Assembly: GCF_937958065.1 (NCBI RefSeq)
Contig: NZ_CALFXI010000002.1
Coordinates: 124,001 to 188,000, forward strand
DNA length: 64,000 bases
Reading direction: 5' to 3'
Source of the DNA: an uncultured Steroidobacter sp.
GTDB lineage: Bacteria > Pseudomonadota > Gammaproteobacteria > Steroidobacterales > Steroidobacteraceae
A model generated the notes under the pieces. That model had not been told where the DNA came from and did not search any database. It worked only from the letters and a program-made list of their open reading frames with translations. This document shows positions 43,633 to 51,409 of this stretch, piece by piece (the first letter of the stretch is position 1; each line of letters starts with the position of its first letter). The position numbers and the translations under genes are program-made.

Positions 43633-44400
43633 GTGGCGAGGCGCGTCGGCATACTTGCGATTGTCGCCTTGCTGTTTGCGCCGCTGCAGCTGTCGCTCGC
43701 GTCGGCGGACCACACGCTCGATGAATATCTGCAGCACATCGCGGACAGCTTGCCCGAGAACACGGCGGAGGCATTGAAACAAATCCACGGCACGCCGCGC
43801 CGATTGTTGGCGGCGCGCGCGTACCTGCGGGCCGGCGACACGCTGCGTTCGCGGTGGAGCTGGACGACGGATCAGATCCAATCCCACGCCCGCTCGGCCG
43901 AATATCGCGCGCTGCTCGCCGAGATCGAGCAGGTTCGAGCGCGTTTCGAAGCACAGAACCCGGGTTATACGCTGTACGCCAATACCGAGGCGCGCAGCCT
44001 CGAGCTGCAGATCGTTCGTTTCAATACCAACCCGGCGGTCGGCCGGGTGGCTGCGACGCTGCACAGGCAGGCGCTCGCCGAGATTGCCGGCGCGGCCTAT
44101 GGCTCGGCGGATCAAGCCACCGCCCTCGAGCGTTTCAGAGAATTCCTCGCCGGCTGGCGTCCGACCACGGCCGCGCCGCTCGCCGCGCCGGGGATGTCTC
44201 GACATGGGCAGCTGCGAGCCATCGATTTTCAGATCATGAAGGGCAGTGTCCTCGTGGCTGCCACCGAGACCGGCACGGTCAAGCGCAATTGGGATGCGTC
44301 GGGGTGGACGAAGAAATTGCAGGCGGCGGTGCAGGGCAGTAACTTCCGCGGGCCGCTGCAATCGCCCTACGAGCCGTGGCACTACGAGTACGATCCTTGA
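43633..44400 (+). CDS. M15-like peptidase, exported
   Basis: 255 residues from a GTG at 43633. A signal peptide covers about 1-25. The C-terminal part has the layout of D-Ala-D-Ala carboxypeptidases of the M15/VanY type: His191 and Asp198 in SRHGQLRAIDF, then Glu247 and His250 in EPWHYEY. These would be the zinc ligands and catalytic acid. The rest (about 30-150) is helical and unrecognised. If active it would trim peptidoglycan in the periplasm, which fits an envelope-stress operon. This is assigned from short motifs only. Confidence 0.7.
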   Translation: MARRVGILAIVALLFAPLQLSLASADHTLDEYLQHIADSLPENTAEALKQIHGTPRRLLAARAYLRAGDTLRSRWSWTTDQIQSHARSAEYRALLAEIEQVRARFEAQNPGYTLYANTEARSLELQIVRFNTNPAVGRVAATLHRQALAEIAGAAYGSADQATALERFREFLAGWRPTTAAPLAAPGMSRHGQLRAIDFQIMKGSVLVAATETGTVKRNWDASGWTKKLQAAVQGSNFRGPLQSPYEPWHYEYDP

Positions 44401-44408
44401 GGCTGCTT

Positions 44409-44951
44409 ATGAGAATTGCCGCTGTATGTTCTGGCTTGCTGCTGGGTGCGACGCTGCTCGCGGGGTGTACCGCAACGGCGCCGTCGAAAGTGCGTGTCGA
44501 TATGGCGGAGACCGGTCTGCCCGATTGCCAGAGTTTCGAGTGGCTGCCCACGCCGCAACAACCGGCGTCTCTCACCGAGCAGCGCATGAAGAACCAGATC
44601 ATGGCGACGCTGGAAGAGAAGGGTTATGCGCAGGCCGCCGGGAAAGGCGATTGTCGCGTCACCTATTTGCTGAATATGCGTGAGCGGCCCGCGAACAGAC
44701 CGGGCGTCGGCGTGGGTGTGGGCGGCGGCTCGGGCGGAATGGGCGGTGGCATTGGCGTGTCGCTGCCCATTGGCAAGCGCAAGGAGCAGGCGGGCACCTT
44801 CACGATCGATATTGTCGACGCGGCGAAGAATGCGCAGGTGTGGAGCGGTTCGCTCGACGCCACGTTCCTCGAGTCCGAGCCGAACGAAGACGAGACTCGC
44901 GAGATCGTGGCGAGAGTGCTGGAGAAGTATCCGGATCGAGTGCCGAAATAA
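44409..44951 (+). CDS. DUF4136 lipoprotein
   Basis: 180 residues with a lipobox LLAGC (Cys20) and a DUF4136 domain in which SFEWLP is the typical start. A Gly-rich loop (VGVGVGGGSGGMGGGIGVSL) lies at about 101-120, then the family end (FTIDIVDAAKNAQVWSGSLD, then ETREIVARVLEKYP). It is a predicted outer-membrane lipoprotein and last gene of the seven-gene operon. Convergent with the DksA-like/rsgA unit 24 bases on. Confidence 0.85.
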   Translation: MRIAAVCSGLLLGATLLAGCTATAPSKVRVDMAETGLPDCQSFEWLPTPQQPASLTEQRMKNQIMATLEEKGYAQAAGKGDCRVTYLLNMRERPANRPGVGVGVGGGSGGMGGGIGVSLPIGKRKEQAGTFTIDIVDAAKNAQVWSGSLDATFLESEPNEDETREIVARVLEKYPDRVPK

Positions 44952-44975
44952 CCTCGGCACTCGTACTCATGATGC

Positions 44976-45365
44976 CTAGAGGCTCGGCGTACGCGCCGAG
45001 AGATGCGTCTTCTCGTAAAGCTCCTGGCATTGCACGTCCCGCTCGGCGGTGGGCTCGGCCTCCAGGCGTTTCAACGGGATCTCCTGGCCGCAGTCCACGC
45101 ACTTGCCATACGTGCCGGCGCTGATCCGTTGCAGCGCTGCGTCGATCATGCGCAGCTCTTCGACGTCGCGCTCGATTTCCGTCAGGTTGGTATCGACGAC
45201 CAGCGTCGCGAAGGAGTCATCCTCCGCATCCCGCGCGCGCTCTGCGACGTCGCCGGGATTTTCTTCCAGCGACTTCGCCCGCGTTCGCTGCACTTCCTCG
45301 CGCAACTGCTCCGCGCGGTTTCGCAAGCGAGTCTTGAAGGCCAGCGCCTGCTGTTGATCGATCAT
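44976..45365 (-). CDS. DksA/TraR-family protein with altered zinc site
   Basis: 129 residues; a coiled-coil N-terminus (about 1-80) and a C-terminal zinc-finger-like domain as in DksA/TraR, which bind the RNA polymerase secondary channel. Only three of the four zinc Cys are present: C89, C92 and C113; the third position is Asp110. The acidic tip pair typical of DksA lies at about residues 46-50 (DAEDD). The ATG at 45365 is preceded by AAGGTGAG and overlaps the rsgA stop by four bases. It may be a DksA-like paralogue rather than the main DksA. Confidence 0.88.
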   Translation of the reverse strand: MIDQQQALAFKTRLRNRAEQLREEVQRTRAKSLEENPGDVAERARDAEDDSFATLVVDTNLTEIERDVEELRMIDAALQRISAGTYGKCVDCGQEIPLKRLEAEPTAERDVQCQELYEKTHLSARTPSL

Positions 45366-46537
45366 GTGCACTCACCTTGAGGATTCGACTGATATGTAAC
45401 CCGCCGCCGGGCGGCGGGTTCCTGAACGAGGCCAGGAGGGTCCCTTCTCTGGTCCGCGTGTCGGTAATAATCATTCAGGTCAGCGCTTGATTTCTCCTTG
45501 GCCTTCATGGCCGATGAAGCCATCCGGCCGAAACTGCGGTCACGGGCACGACGCTCCCGGGTGGTCATTTCGGCCAGCGCGGCCTCGCGCTGCAGTTTGC
45601 GATAGCTCGCCAGGCGCCTTGGGTCGAGGTCCCCGGTCGCAATGGCGGCGAGCACCGCGCAGCCCCTTTCCGACTCGTGCTTGCAATCCCGGAAGTGGCA
45701 TTGCGCCGCCAGTGCCTCGATGTTGTCGAATACCGTGCGAAGGCCGGCATCGCTTGCGCCGATTTTCAGCTCGCGCATGCCCGGCGTGTCGATGACCCAC
45801 GCGCCGCCGTCGAGAGCAAACATTTCTCTCGACGTTGTCGTGTGGCGACCCTTGCTGTCGTCCTCGCGAATACCGCCGGTTGCCTGTTGCGTCTTGCCGC
45901 TGAGCGTATTCACCAACGTGGACTTGCCGACACCGGAGGAGCCGACGAATGCGACGGTCTGGCCGGATTGCAGCCAGGGGGTTATCGCGTCGACGGACAT
46001 TGCATCCGTGGCGTTGACTGCAACGACCGCTGCGCTCGTTCCCAATGCCTGTGCTGCGTCGAGGAATGACTGCGGGTCATCGCACTGATCGGTCTTGGTG
46101 ATCACGATCACCGGCTCGACCTGCGCTTCGAATGCTAGCGCGAGATAACGCTCCAGGCGCGAGGGATTGAAGTCGTCATTACAGGAGGTGACTACGAACA
46201 GCGTGTCGAGATTCGCCGCGATCGCCTGCACTCGATGATCCGTGCCGGCCGCGAGACGTTTGATCACGGAGTACGGTTTGATCACGCGCTGCACGCGAAG
46301 CGCGGCATGCTCGACGAGCACCCAGTCGCCGACAGTGATCGGCAATTCCAACGATTCGATCAGGCGCGGCGCGACGGTGACGCTGCATGTTGCCCGCTCC
46401 GACAGGACGACCAGGCCGCTCCGATGCACCCCGGTCACGCGCGCCGGATAAGCGATTTCCAGGTCTTCGAGCGTCAGTTGTTGAGAATGAAACGGCCGCC
46501 AGCCGAGGCGGGCCAGAGAAATCGAAGAAGATGACAT
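45362..46537 (-). CDS. rsgA: Ribosome small-subunit GTPase RsgA
   Basis: Circularly permuted GTPase assisting late 30S maturation, 391 residues. An OB-fold (about 30-95) precedes G-motifs in permuted order: KTDQ (G4), then GSSGVGKST (G1) and DTPGMRE (G3). A zinc domain follows (about 285-310, CHFRDCKHESERGC). The C-terminus has a poorly conserved basic tail (about 335-391) containing a GC-rich palindromic DNA stretch at 45399-45420. It is coupled to the DksA-like gene by ATGA overlap, an unusual pair of translation and stringent-response factors. Confidence 0.94.
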   Translation of the reverse strand: MSSSSISLARLGWRPFHSQQLTLEDLEIAYPARVTGVHRSGLVVLSERATCSVTVAPRLIESLELPITVGDWVLVEHAALRVQRVIKPYSVIKRLAAGTDHRVQAIAANLDTLFVVTSCNDDFNPSRLERYLALAFEAQVEPVIVITKTDQCDDPQSFLDAAQALGTSAAVVAVNATDAMSVDAITPWLQSGQTVAFVGSSGVGKSTLVNTLSGKTQQATGGIREDDSKGRHTTTSREMFALDGGAWVIDTPGMRELKIGASDAGLRTVFDNIEALAAQCHFRDCKHESERGCAVLAAIATGDLDPRRLASYRKLQREAALAEMTTRERRARDRSFGRMASSAMKAKEKSSADLNDYYRHADQRRDPPGLVQEPAARRRVTYQSNPQGECT

Positions 46538-46841
46538 GCGTGAACCCCGAAAGTACGCGACGACATCCGCTCCTCGTCAGAGGAACGGGCGTGTTGGCGC
46601 CGGGGTGACTGCATGGCCCGCTCGATCGGCGGGCAAGGGTCAGCGGTAATTGCCGATCCGAATGGCCTGAAGCATCAACCCGGCGGAGATCACAGTTCGC
46701 GCAGTCATAGTTCTCTTGACCTCTCCTGGGCTGGTGAACGAAGCAGGAAGCGTACTCGGGTCATGCACCGCCGGCAAGGTGGCGCGCAGCTGATGGCTCA
46801 ATCCACGGTGGCTACGCGCTGCCTCGACGGCTGGCCTCGTG
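46538..46841. other. Intergenic region, nothing recognised
   Basis: 304 bases between the rsgA start and the end of the glycosyltransferase gene, both on the minus strand. A plus-strand frame from 46613 crosses it but has no family similarity and continues antisense into the glycosyltransferase. It must hold the rsgA promoter; no clear terminator or RNA is seen. Confidence 0.6.
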
Positions 46842-48053
46842 CTACTGGGTCTCGATCAGGTGCTTCGCTGCCCGCATTGCTCCGTCGCCGAGAATCGTAT
46901 CCGCCACCGCCGCTGCTCGCGCGCGAGTGCCATCGGTCAGCGCGGATTCGAGTGCGGCCGACAGCGATGCCGCCGTTGGGGCCGGCCCGTCATGTGCCGA
47001 ACCGATCCCTAAATCCCACACTCGTCCCGCCCAATACGGTTGATCTCCAATCTGAGGCACGATCACTTGAGGTGCTCCCGCGCGAGCGGCTGCTGTGGTC
47101 GTGCCGGCGCCGCCGTGGTGAATCACTGCGGCCACGCGAGGAAACAATGCCTGTTGATTCACCTCGCCGATGATGAAACAGTCGTCGCTGTCATCCACCA
47201 GCGCAAGCTCCGCCCAGCCGCGCGACATGAGAACGCGGCGGCCTTGTGCACGCACCACATCGATGGCCAGTCGTGCAAAGTCCTTCGGCGCGGGAAGGCT
47301 TCCGAGGCCCACATATACAGGCGCTGCGCCAGCATCGAGAAATGCGAGCAGCTCAGGCGGCAGCGGTCGCTGATCCGGCAGAATCCATGCGCCGGTCTGG
47401 ACGACCTCGATCTTCGTCGGCTGGCGCCAGGGAGCCAGCACGGGATCGGCCGCGATCCACGGCCGATCCGTGTAGCAGTAGTCGCGTACGTTCTCGACTT
47501 TCGGCAAACCGACTCTTGCACGCAACGCGTTGAGCCCCACGCCGAACACCTCGTTCATCACCTGGACATCTCTATCCCACAGCGCCTGATTGTCCGTCAC
47601 GTCCGGTGGCAAAGGGTGACTGCGATACTCGAAGGGTCTCTGATGTGGCGAGGGAAGAAACATCGGGCAGTACGCCGCGTGCACGTATCGCATTTCCAGC
47701 TTCTCCGCGACGGATCGTGCGGCGGCCACGGATGAGAACAGGCCGGTCGCTACCATCACATCGCAACCTTGCGCCGCTGTACCGATGGCTTCGTATTGAG
47801 CCGCCATCACGTGCGCGGCCAGTTCGGGCAAGGAAATCGTCGCGCGCTTCGGCAACATCTCCGCGATCCAAGCACGCACTGACCTGAAAGCCGGCAGCAG
47901 CGGCACGCCCGCCGAGGCAAAGAGTTTTACGAACTCCTCATCGGAAGGTGCGCACACACGCGCATCCGCACCCAGTGCTCGTAATGCAACGGCCAATCCG
48001 AGCAAAGGTTGAACATCTCCACGCGAGCCAAACGTGCTCAACAGTACGCGCAT
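46842..48053 (-). CDS. UGT-type glycosyltransferase (GT1)
   Basis: 403 residues from the ATG at 48053, preceded by GGAGG; a longer open frame is rejected. The N-terminal Rossmann domain starts MRVLLSTFGSRGDVQPLLGL, matching antibiotic and sterol glucosyltransferases. The C-terminal donor site has HHGGAGTTTAAARAGAPQVI, then VPQIGDQPYWAGRVWDLG. It transfers a sugar from an NDP-sugar to a lipid or natural product; the acceptor is unknown. No biosynthetic cluster surrounds it, so it may be a detoxifying or lipid-modifying enzyme. Confidence 0.93.
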   Translation of the reverse strand: MRVLLSTFGSRGDVQPLLGLAVALRALGADARVCAPSDEEFVKLFASAGVPLLPAFRSVRAWIAEMLPKRATISLPELAAHVMAAQYEAIGTAAQGCDVMVATGLFSSVAAARSVAEKLEMRYVHAAYCPMFLPSPHQRPFEYRSHPLPPDVTDNQALWDRDVQVMNEVFGVGLNALRARVGLPKVENVRDYCYTDRPWIAADPVLAPWRQPTKIEVVQTGAWILPDQRPLPPELLAFLDAGAAPVYVGLGSLPAPKDFARLAIDVVRAQGRRVLMSRGWAELALVDDSDDCFIIGEVNQQALFPRVAAVIHHGGAGTTTAAARAGAPQVIVPQIGDQPYWAGRVWDLGIGSAHDGPAPTAASLSAALESALTDGTRARAAAVADTILGDGAMRAAKHLIETQ

Positions 48054-48207
48054 CTCACGGCCTCCGTTACGGCAAGGCCGGCGATACTGCGGCACGCCTC
48101 GGGCCTTCCGGCAAGCCCCCCGCTGCGGTATATTCTCAGCACGCCAGGCGGAGATCGGTTCGCCCTCCGGCCACTCCCACTCGAGAATCACGCACGGCTC
48201 TTGCCCC

Positions 48208-48999
48208 ATGGCCAGGAAAAAGGACATCAGCCAGGCCGTCCGCGAAATCTGTCTTTGGTTTCCCGAAACCGAAGAGGTGCTCGCACATGGCTTCCCGGAT
48301 TTCCGCGTGAAGGGCAAAACGTTCGCGAGTTACGTGATCAATCATCACGGCGACGGTCGGATCGCGTTGTGGCTGAATGCGCCCCAAGGCGCGCAGCATC
48401 ATTACGTCAACCAGGAGCCGAAGCATTTCTTCGTGCCGCCCTATGTGGGCCCGCGCGGCTGGCTGGGCGTGAATCTCGACAAGGGCATTTCCTGGAAAAC
48501 GGTCGCCCGGCTGGTGCGTGAGGCCTACACCAAGGTCGCGCCCGCGTCGTTGAGCGAATCGCTGGGCAAGACGATCGAAATCACGCCGCCCACCTTGACG
48601 TTGCAGCCGGAAGATTTCGATCCGATGCGATCGAAGCGCGCGCAGGCTGTGCTGAAGGAGATGCGCGCCATCTGCCTGTCGCTGCCCGAAACGACCGAGG
48701 ACCAGCAGTTTGGCAAGCCGGTATGGCGCGTGGGCAAGAAGGTGTTCGCACAGGCGTATTGCTATCGAGCGGACCGCAAGCTCCAGCTCGCGTTCTGGGT
48801 CGGTGTCGATCAGCAGGCGTTGTTGATTCGCGACGGGAATTTCAGCATCCCCGCCTATCTGGGTCACAACGGCTGGATCGCGCTCGATGTCACGAAGCAG
48901 GCGAACTGGCGCGAGATCCGTTCGCTCGCGCTATTCAGCTATCGACACTTCGCGCTCGGCAGGATGCTGAGGGCACTGGAAGCGCAAGGCGCCGACTAG
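48208..48999 (+). CDS. Tandem MmcQ/YjbR family protein
   Basis: 263 residues from the ATG at 48208. Two YjbR-like domains in tandem. The first (about 1-120) opens AVREICLWFPETEEVLAHG; the second (about 150-263) has MRAICLSLPETTEDQQFGKP, then the AYLGHNGWIALDV end. YjbR domains are about 115 residues and usually single, so this is a fusion or duplication. The fold resembles DNA-binding proteins, but no function is established. It diverges from the glycosyltransferase and converges with the dehydratase. Confidence 0.9.
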   Translation: MARKKDISQAVREICLWFPETEEVLAHGFPDFRVKGKTFASYVINHHGDGRIALWLNAPQGAQHHYVNQEPKHFFVPPYVGPRGWLGVNLDKGISWKTVARLVREAYTKVAPASLSESLGKTIEITPPTLTLQPEDFDPMRSKRAQAVLKEMRAICLSLPETTEDQQFGKPVWRVGKKVFAQAYCYRADRKLQLAFWVGVDQQALLIRDGNFSIPAYLGHNGWIALDVTKQANWREIRSLALFSYRHFALGRMLRALEAQGAD

Positions 49000-49005
49000 G
49001 CCAGG

Positions 49006-50001
49006 TCAGAGCTCGTTGCTCAGCACGCGAGCAAACACCGCAGCGTCGACATTTCCTCCAGACAGCACGACGCCGACGCGCTTCCCCATCCATCGATCTC
49101 GCTGCTGAGTCGCGGCCGCAAGCGCCGCTGCGCCTGCGCCCTCCGCGACGTTGTGAGTAGAAGTGTAGAGCAGGCGCATCGCCCTCGCGACCTCTTCGTC
49201 GCTGACGGCGATGACATCGTCGACTTCTCGCCGAATGATATCGACCGCTTCCGGTACGGCGGACCGGCACGCCATGCCGTCGGCAATGGCCGTCGTCGCT
49301 GGAGCATCGATGGCCCGGCCGCTCTGGAATGACCTTTGATATGCGGGCGCGAGCGTCGAGACCACACCGATCAGGCGAGTCTTCACGCCACAGTGGGCCC
49401 GCGCCACGGCTGCGGCCGTGATACCCGACCCCAGACCGATCGGTACATACAGAACATCGGGCGGCATATCACGCAGCGCCTCGAAAAACTCCACATAGGC
49501 AGTGGCGACGCCTCGCACGAGCTCCGGATGATACGAGGGCACACGGTGCAGGCCATCGCGTTCCGCGAGCATGGCGGCATGCTCCGACGATGCCTGGAAA
49601 TCTTCGCCGTACTCGACGAGCTCGACGCCCAGTGCGCGCATCGCTGCGTTCTTCTCGATCGAGTTGCCATGGGGTACGACGACCGTCGCGCTCAACCCGT
49701 GCTGACGGGCTGCGAAACCGATGGATTGTCCGTGGTTCCCGCGAGTAGCGCTGACCAGGTGCCGGACGTCGGGTTGGGTTCGGCGCAGCCATTCCGCGTA
49801 CGTCAGTCCACCGCGTACCTTGAATGCGCCCAGCGGCGTATGGTTCTCGTGCTTCACCCACACTTCGAATCCCAGCGCCTGCCGCAGCAAGGGCCAGTTG
49901 TACTGAGGCGTCGGCGGCATGGCTGCGTAGACGGTCTGCTGGGCACTCTCGATAGCGTCGCGCGTAAAGAACATGGTCTGACGATCCTGGCTGGCCTGCA
50001 T
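49006..50001 (-). CDS. Threonine dehydratase-like PLP enzyme
   Basis: 331 residues of the fold-type II PLP family (threonine/serine dehydratase or racemase). PLP Lys61 lies in GAFKVRGG, the Asn-containing loop is SATRGNHGQSIG at about 85-96, and the Gly-rich phosphate loop is IGLGSGIT near 188. There is no regulatory ACT domain, so it resembles the catabolic or short form; the reaction could be threonine or serine deamination or another beta-elimination. The gene stands alone, 34 bases from the alpha/beta hydrolase on the same strand. Confidence 0.9.
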   Translation of the reverse strand: MQASQDRQTMFFTRDAIESAQQTVYAAMPPTPQYNWPLLRQALGFEVWVKHENHTPLGAFKVRGGLTYAEWLRRTQPDVRHLVSATRGNHGQSIGFAARQHGLSATVVVPHGNSIEKNAAMRALGVELVEYGEDFQASSEHAAMLAERDGLHRVPSYHPELVRGVATAYVEFFEALRDMPPDVLYVPIGLGSGITAAAVARAHCGVKTRLIGVVSTLAPAYQRSFQSGRAIDAPATTAIADGMACRSAVPEAVDIIRREVDDVIAVSDEEVARAMRLLYTSTHNVAEGAGAAALAAATQQRDRWMGKRVGVVLSGGNVDAAVFARVLSNEL

Positions 50002-50035
50002 GGTGCGAGTGTATAGGCAGCCGAGGGATTCGGGT

Positions 50036-50890
50036 CTAATGGCGCTGGATGAAGTCGAGCATCAGCGATGCCGCCGCGGCTGCATGCGTCTCGAGCAGGA
50101 AGTGGCCGCCATCGAGGATATGAGCTTCCATTCTCGGCAGCGCCTGCATCCATGACAGCGTTTCGGCGAGATCGAAGAATGCGTCGTGTCTTCCCCAAAC
50201 CATCAGCGCAGGCGGCTGCCAGCGCGCCAGATATTCGGCAATGGCATCGAATCGGGCGGCATGATTGCCATAGTCCTTGATGAGCGCCCGCTGCGCGTCC
50301 AGTCTTCCCGGCAGGCACATGACCCGCCAGTCTTCCTCCCAGGTTTCGGGGGAAATGCGCGCCGCTACGTCCGGCGGAACATTGGCAATATATTGATCGC
50401 GCGTGCCCTCGAATGTGAGATGCGCAGTCGCAGCCGCTTCGTTTGCTGCGTTCGGCTCCGACCAGTAGGCCATGGTCGCGGCCCATTGCGGGCCGAAGCC
50501 AGTGCGATGAGCGTTCGCGCTCTGAACGATCAGACCGAGCACTTGTTCGGGCGCTTGCATCGCGATGTGAAAACCCACCGGCGCGCCGAAATCATGCAGG
50601 TAGATATGACGCGGGCCGATCGCGAGCCGGTCCAGCAGCTCGGAGATCGCCTCACCGAGCGCGGAGAACGAAGTCTGCGGCAGGACGTCCGACTCGCCAA
50701 AGCCAGGCAGGTCGGGCGCGATCACGAATGCCGCTTTCGACAGCTCGGGCACCACATCCCGGAAGGATCGAGCAGAACTGGGGAAACCGTGCAGGAGCAA
50801 CAGCGCCGGCCTGCTCGGCTCACCGCCCGTGATGAAGGACAACTCCGTGCCGCCGGACAGTCGACAACGTTGCCGGGTCGCTGGGTGCAT
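50036..50890 (-). CDS. Alpha/beta hydrolase, epoxide hydrolase/dehalogenase-like
   Basis: 284 residues. The oxyanion HGFP (about 34-37) is followed by LHDFGAPVGF, where the nucleophile is Asp100 instead of Ser. That is the arrangement of epoxide hydrolases and haloalkane dehalogenases rather than esterases. The acid is Asp in WGRHDAFF (about 237), and His lies in LDGGHFLLE (about 263). A cap domain with WxxDW-like residues occupies about 125-205. Start is ATG 50890; an ATG at 50917 is possible. Same strand as the dehydratase downstream; substrate unknown. Confidence 0.9.
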   Translation of the reverse strand: MHPATRQRCRLSGGTELSFITGGEPSRPALLLLHGFPSSARSFRDVVPELSKAAFVIAPDLPGFGESDVLPQTSFSALGEAISELLDRLAIGPRHIYLHDFGAPVGFHIAMQAPEQVLGLIVQSANAHRTGFGPQWAATMAYWSEPNAANEAAATAHLTFEGTRDQYIANVPPDVAARISPETWEEDWRVMCLPGRLDAQRALIKDYGNHAARFDAIAEYLARWQPPALMVWGRHDAFFDLAETLSWMQALPRMEAHILDGGHFLLETHAAAAASLMLDFIQRH

Positions 50891-51045
50891 GTTCGAGCTC
50901 CGTTCAAACCGACCCACCGTTAACGCAGTTCCCGGTCAGGCGTTCCCGTCGTGTCCGCCAAGCGCGCGATCTGCGCGACACGAAACATGCGCGCTGGACA
51001 GGGCCGGATCCGCGCCCGGCGGAGGACGCGGATCCGGCGGACGGC

Positions 51046-51270
51046 TCAAGCCGCTTTGCCTGCTGCGAGTGCGTGCACATCGGCGGCTTTCAACGCCTTG
51101 CCACCGATGGCCCAATCGCCTCCTTCGAATTCCTTGATGCGGACCCACGTGACCGGGCGCAGGTTCTCGCCTTCCACGGCAATCATGGCTTCCGTGACTT
51201 TGGCGATGAGCTCTTTCTTCTGCGTCGGGGTGAACACGTCTTTGATGACATCGATAGTAACGAGCGGCAT
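51046..51270 (-). CDS. 4-oxalocrotonate tautomerase-like protein
   Basis: 74 residues; the start at 51270 follows a good ribosome site (AGGAG). After Met removal the N-terminal residue would be Pro (MPLVTIDVIKDVFTP), the catalytic base of the tautomerase superfamily. Length and the central EAMIAVEGENLRPVTWVRI fit the family. It probably tautomerises a keto acid, or has lost this activity. It sits near other small-molecule enzymes but is not clearly in an operon. Confidence 0.88.
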   Translation of the reverse strand: MPLVTIDVIKDVFTPTQKKELIAKVTEAMIAVEGENLRPVTWVRIKEFEGGDWAIGGKALKAADVHALAAGKAA

Positions 51271-51409
51271 GACTTTCTCCTGACTGCTCTGGCGCGGACC
51301 ATTCCGGCTGCAGTGGCAAAATCGTGTCACGAGCCTGCCGCCGAAGCTTGCAGACGGCCTGCAGAAAATCTGGAGATTGTTGGCCTTCGCAGCGTTATCC
51401 TGGCGACCT

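Noticed and set aside
44983..45000. CTCGGCG-TACG-CGCCGAG palindrome as a terminator
   Set aside because: It lies inside the end of the DksA-like coding sequence and has no T-run, so it is probably codon-bias palindrome.
45399..45420. GC palindrome in the rsgA 3' end as attenuator before the DksA-like gene
   Set aside because: No T-run follows on the minus strand and it is within coding sequence.
46613..47173. Plus-strand frame between rsgA and the glycosyltransferase
   Set aside because: Runs antisense into a well-supported glycosyltransferase and shows no family.
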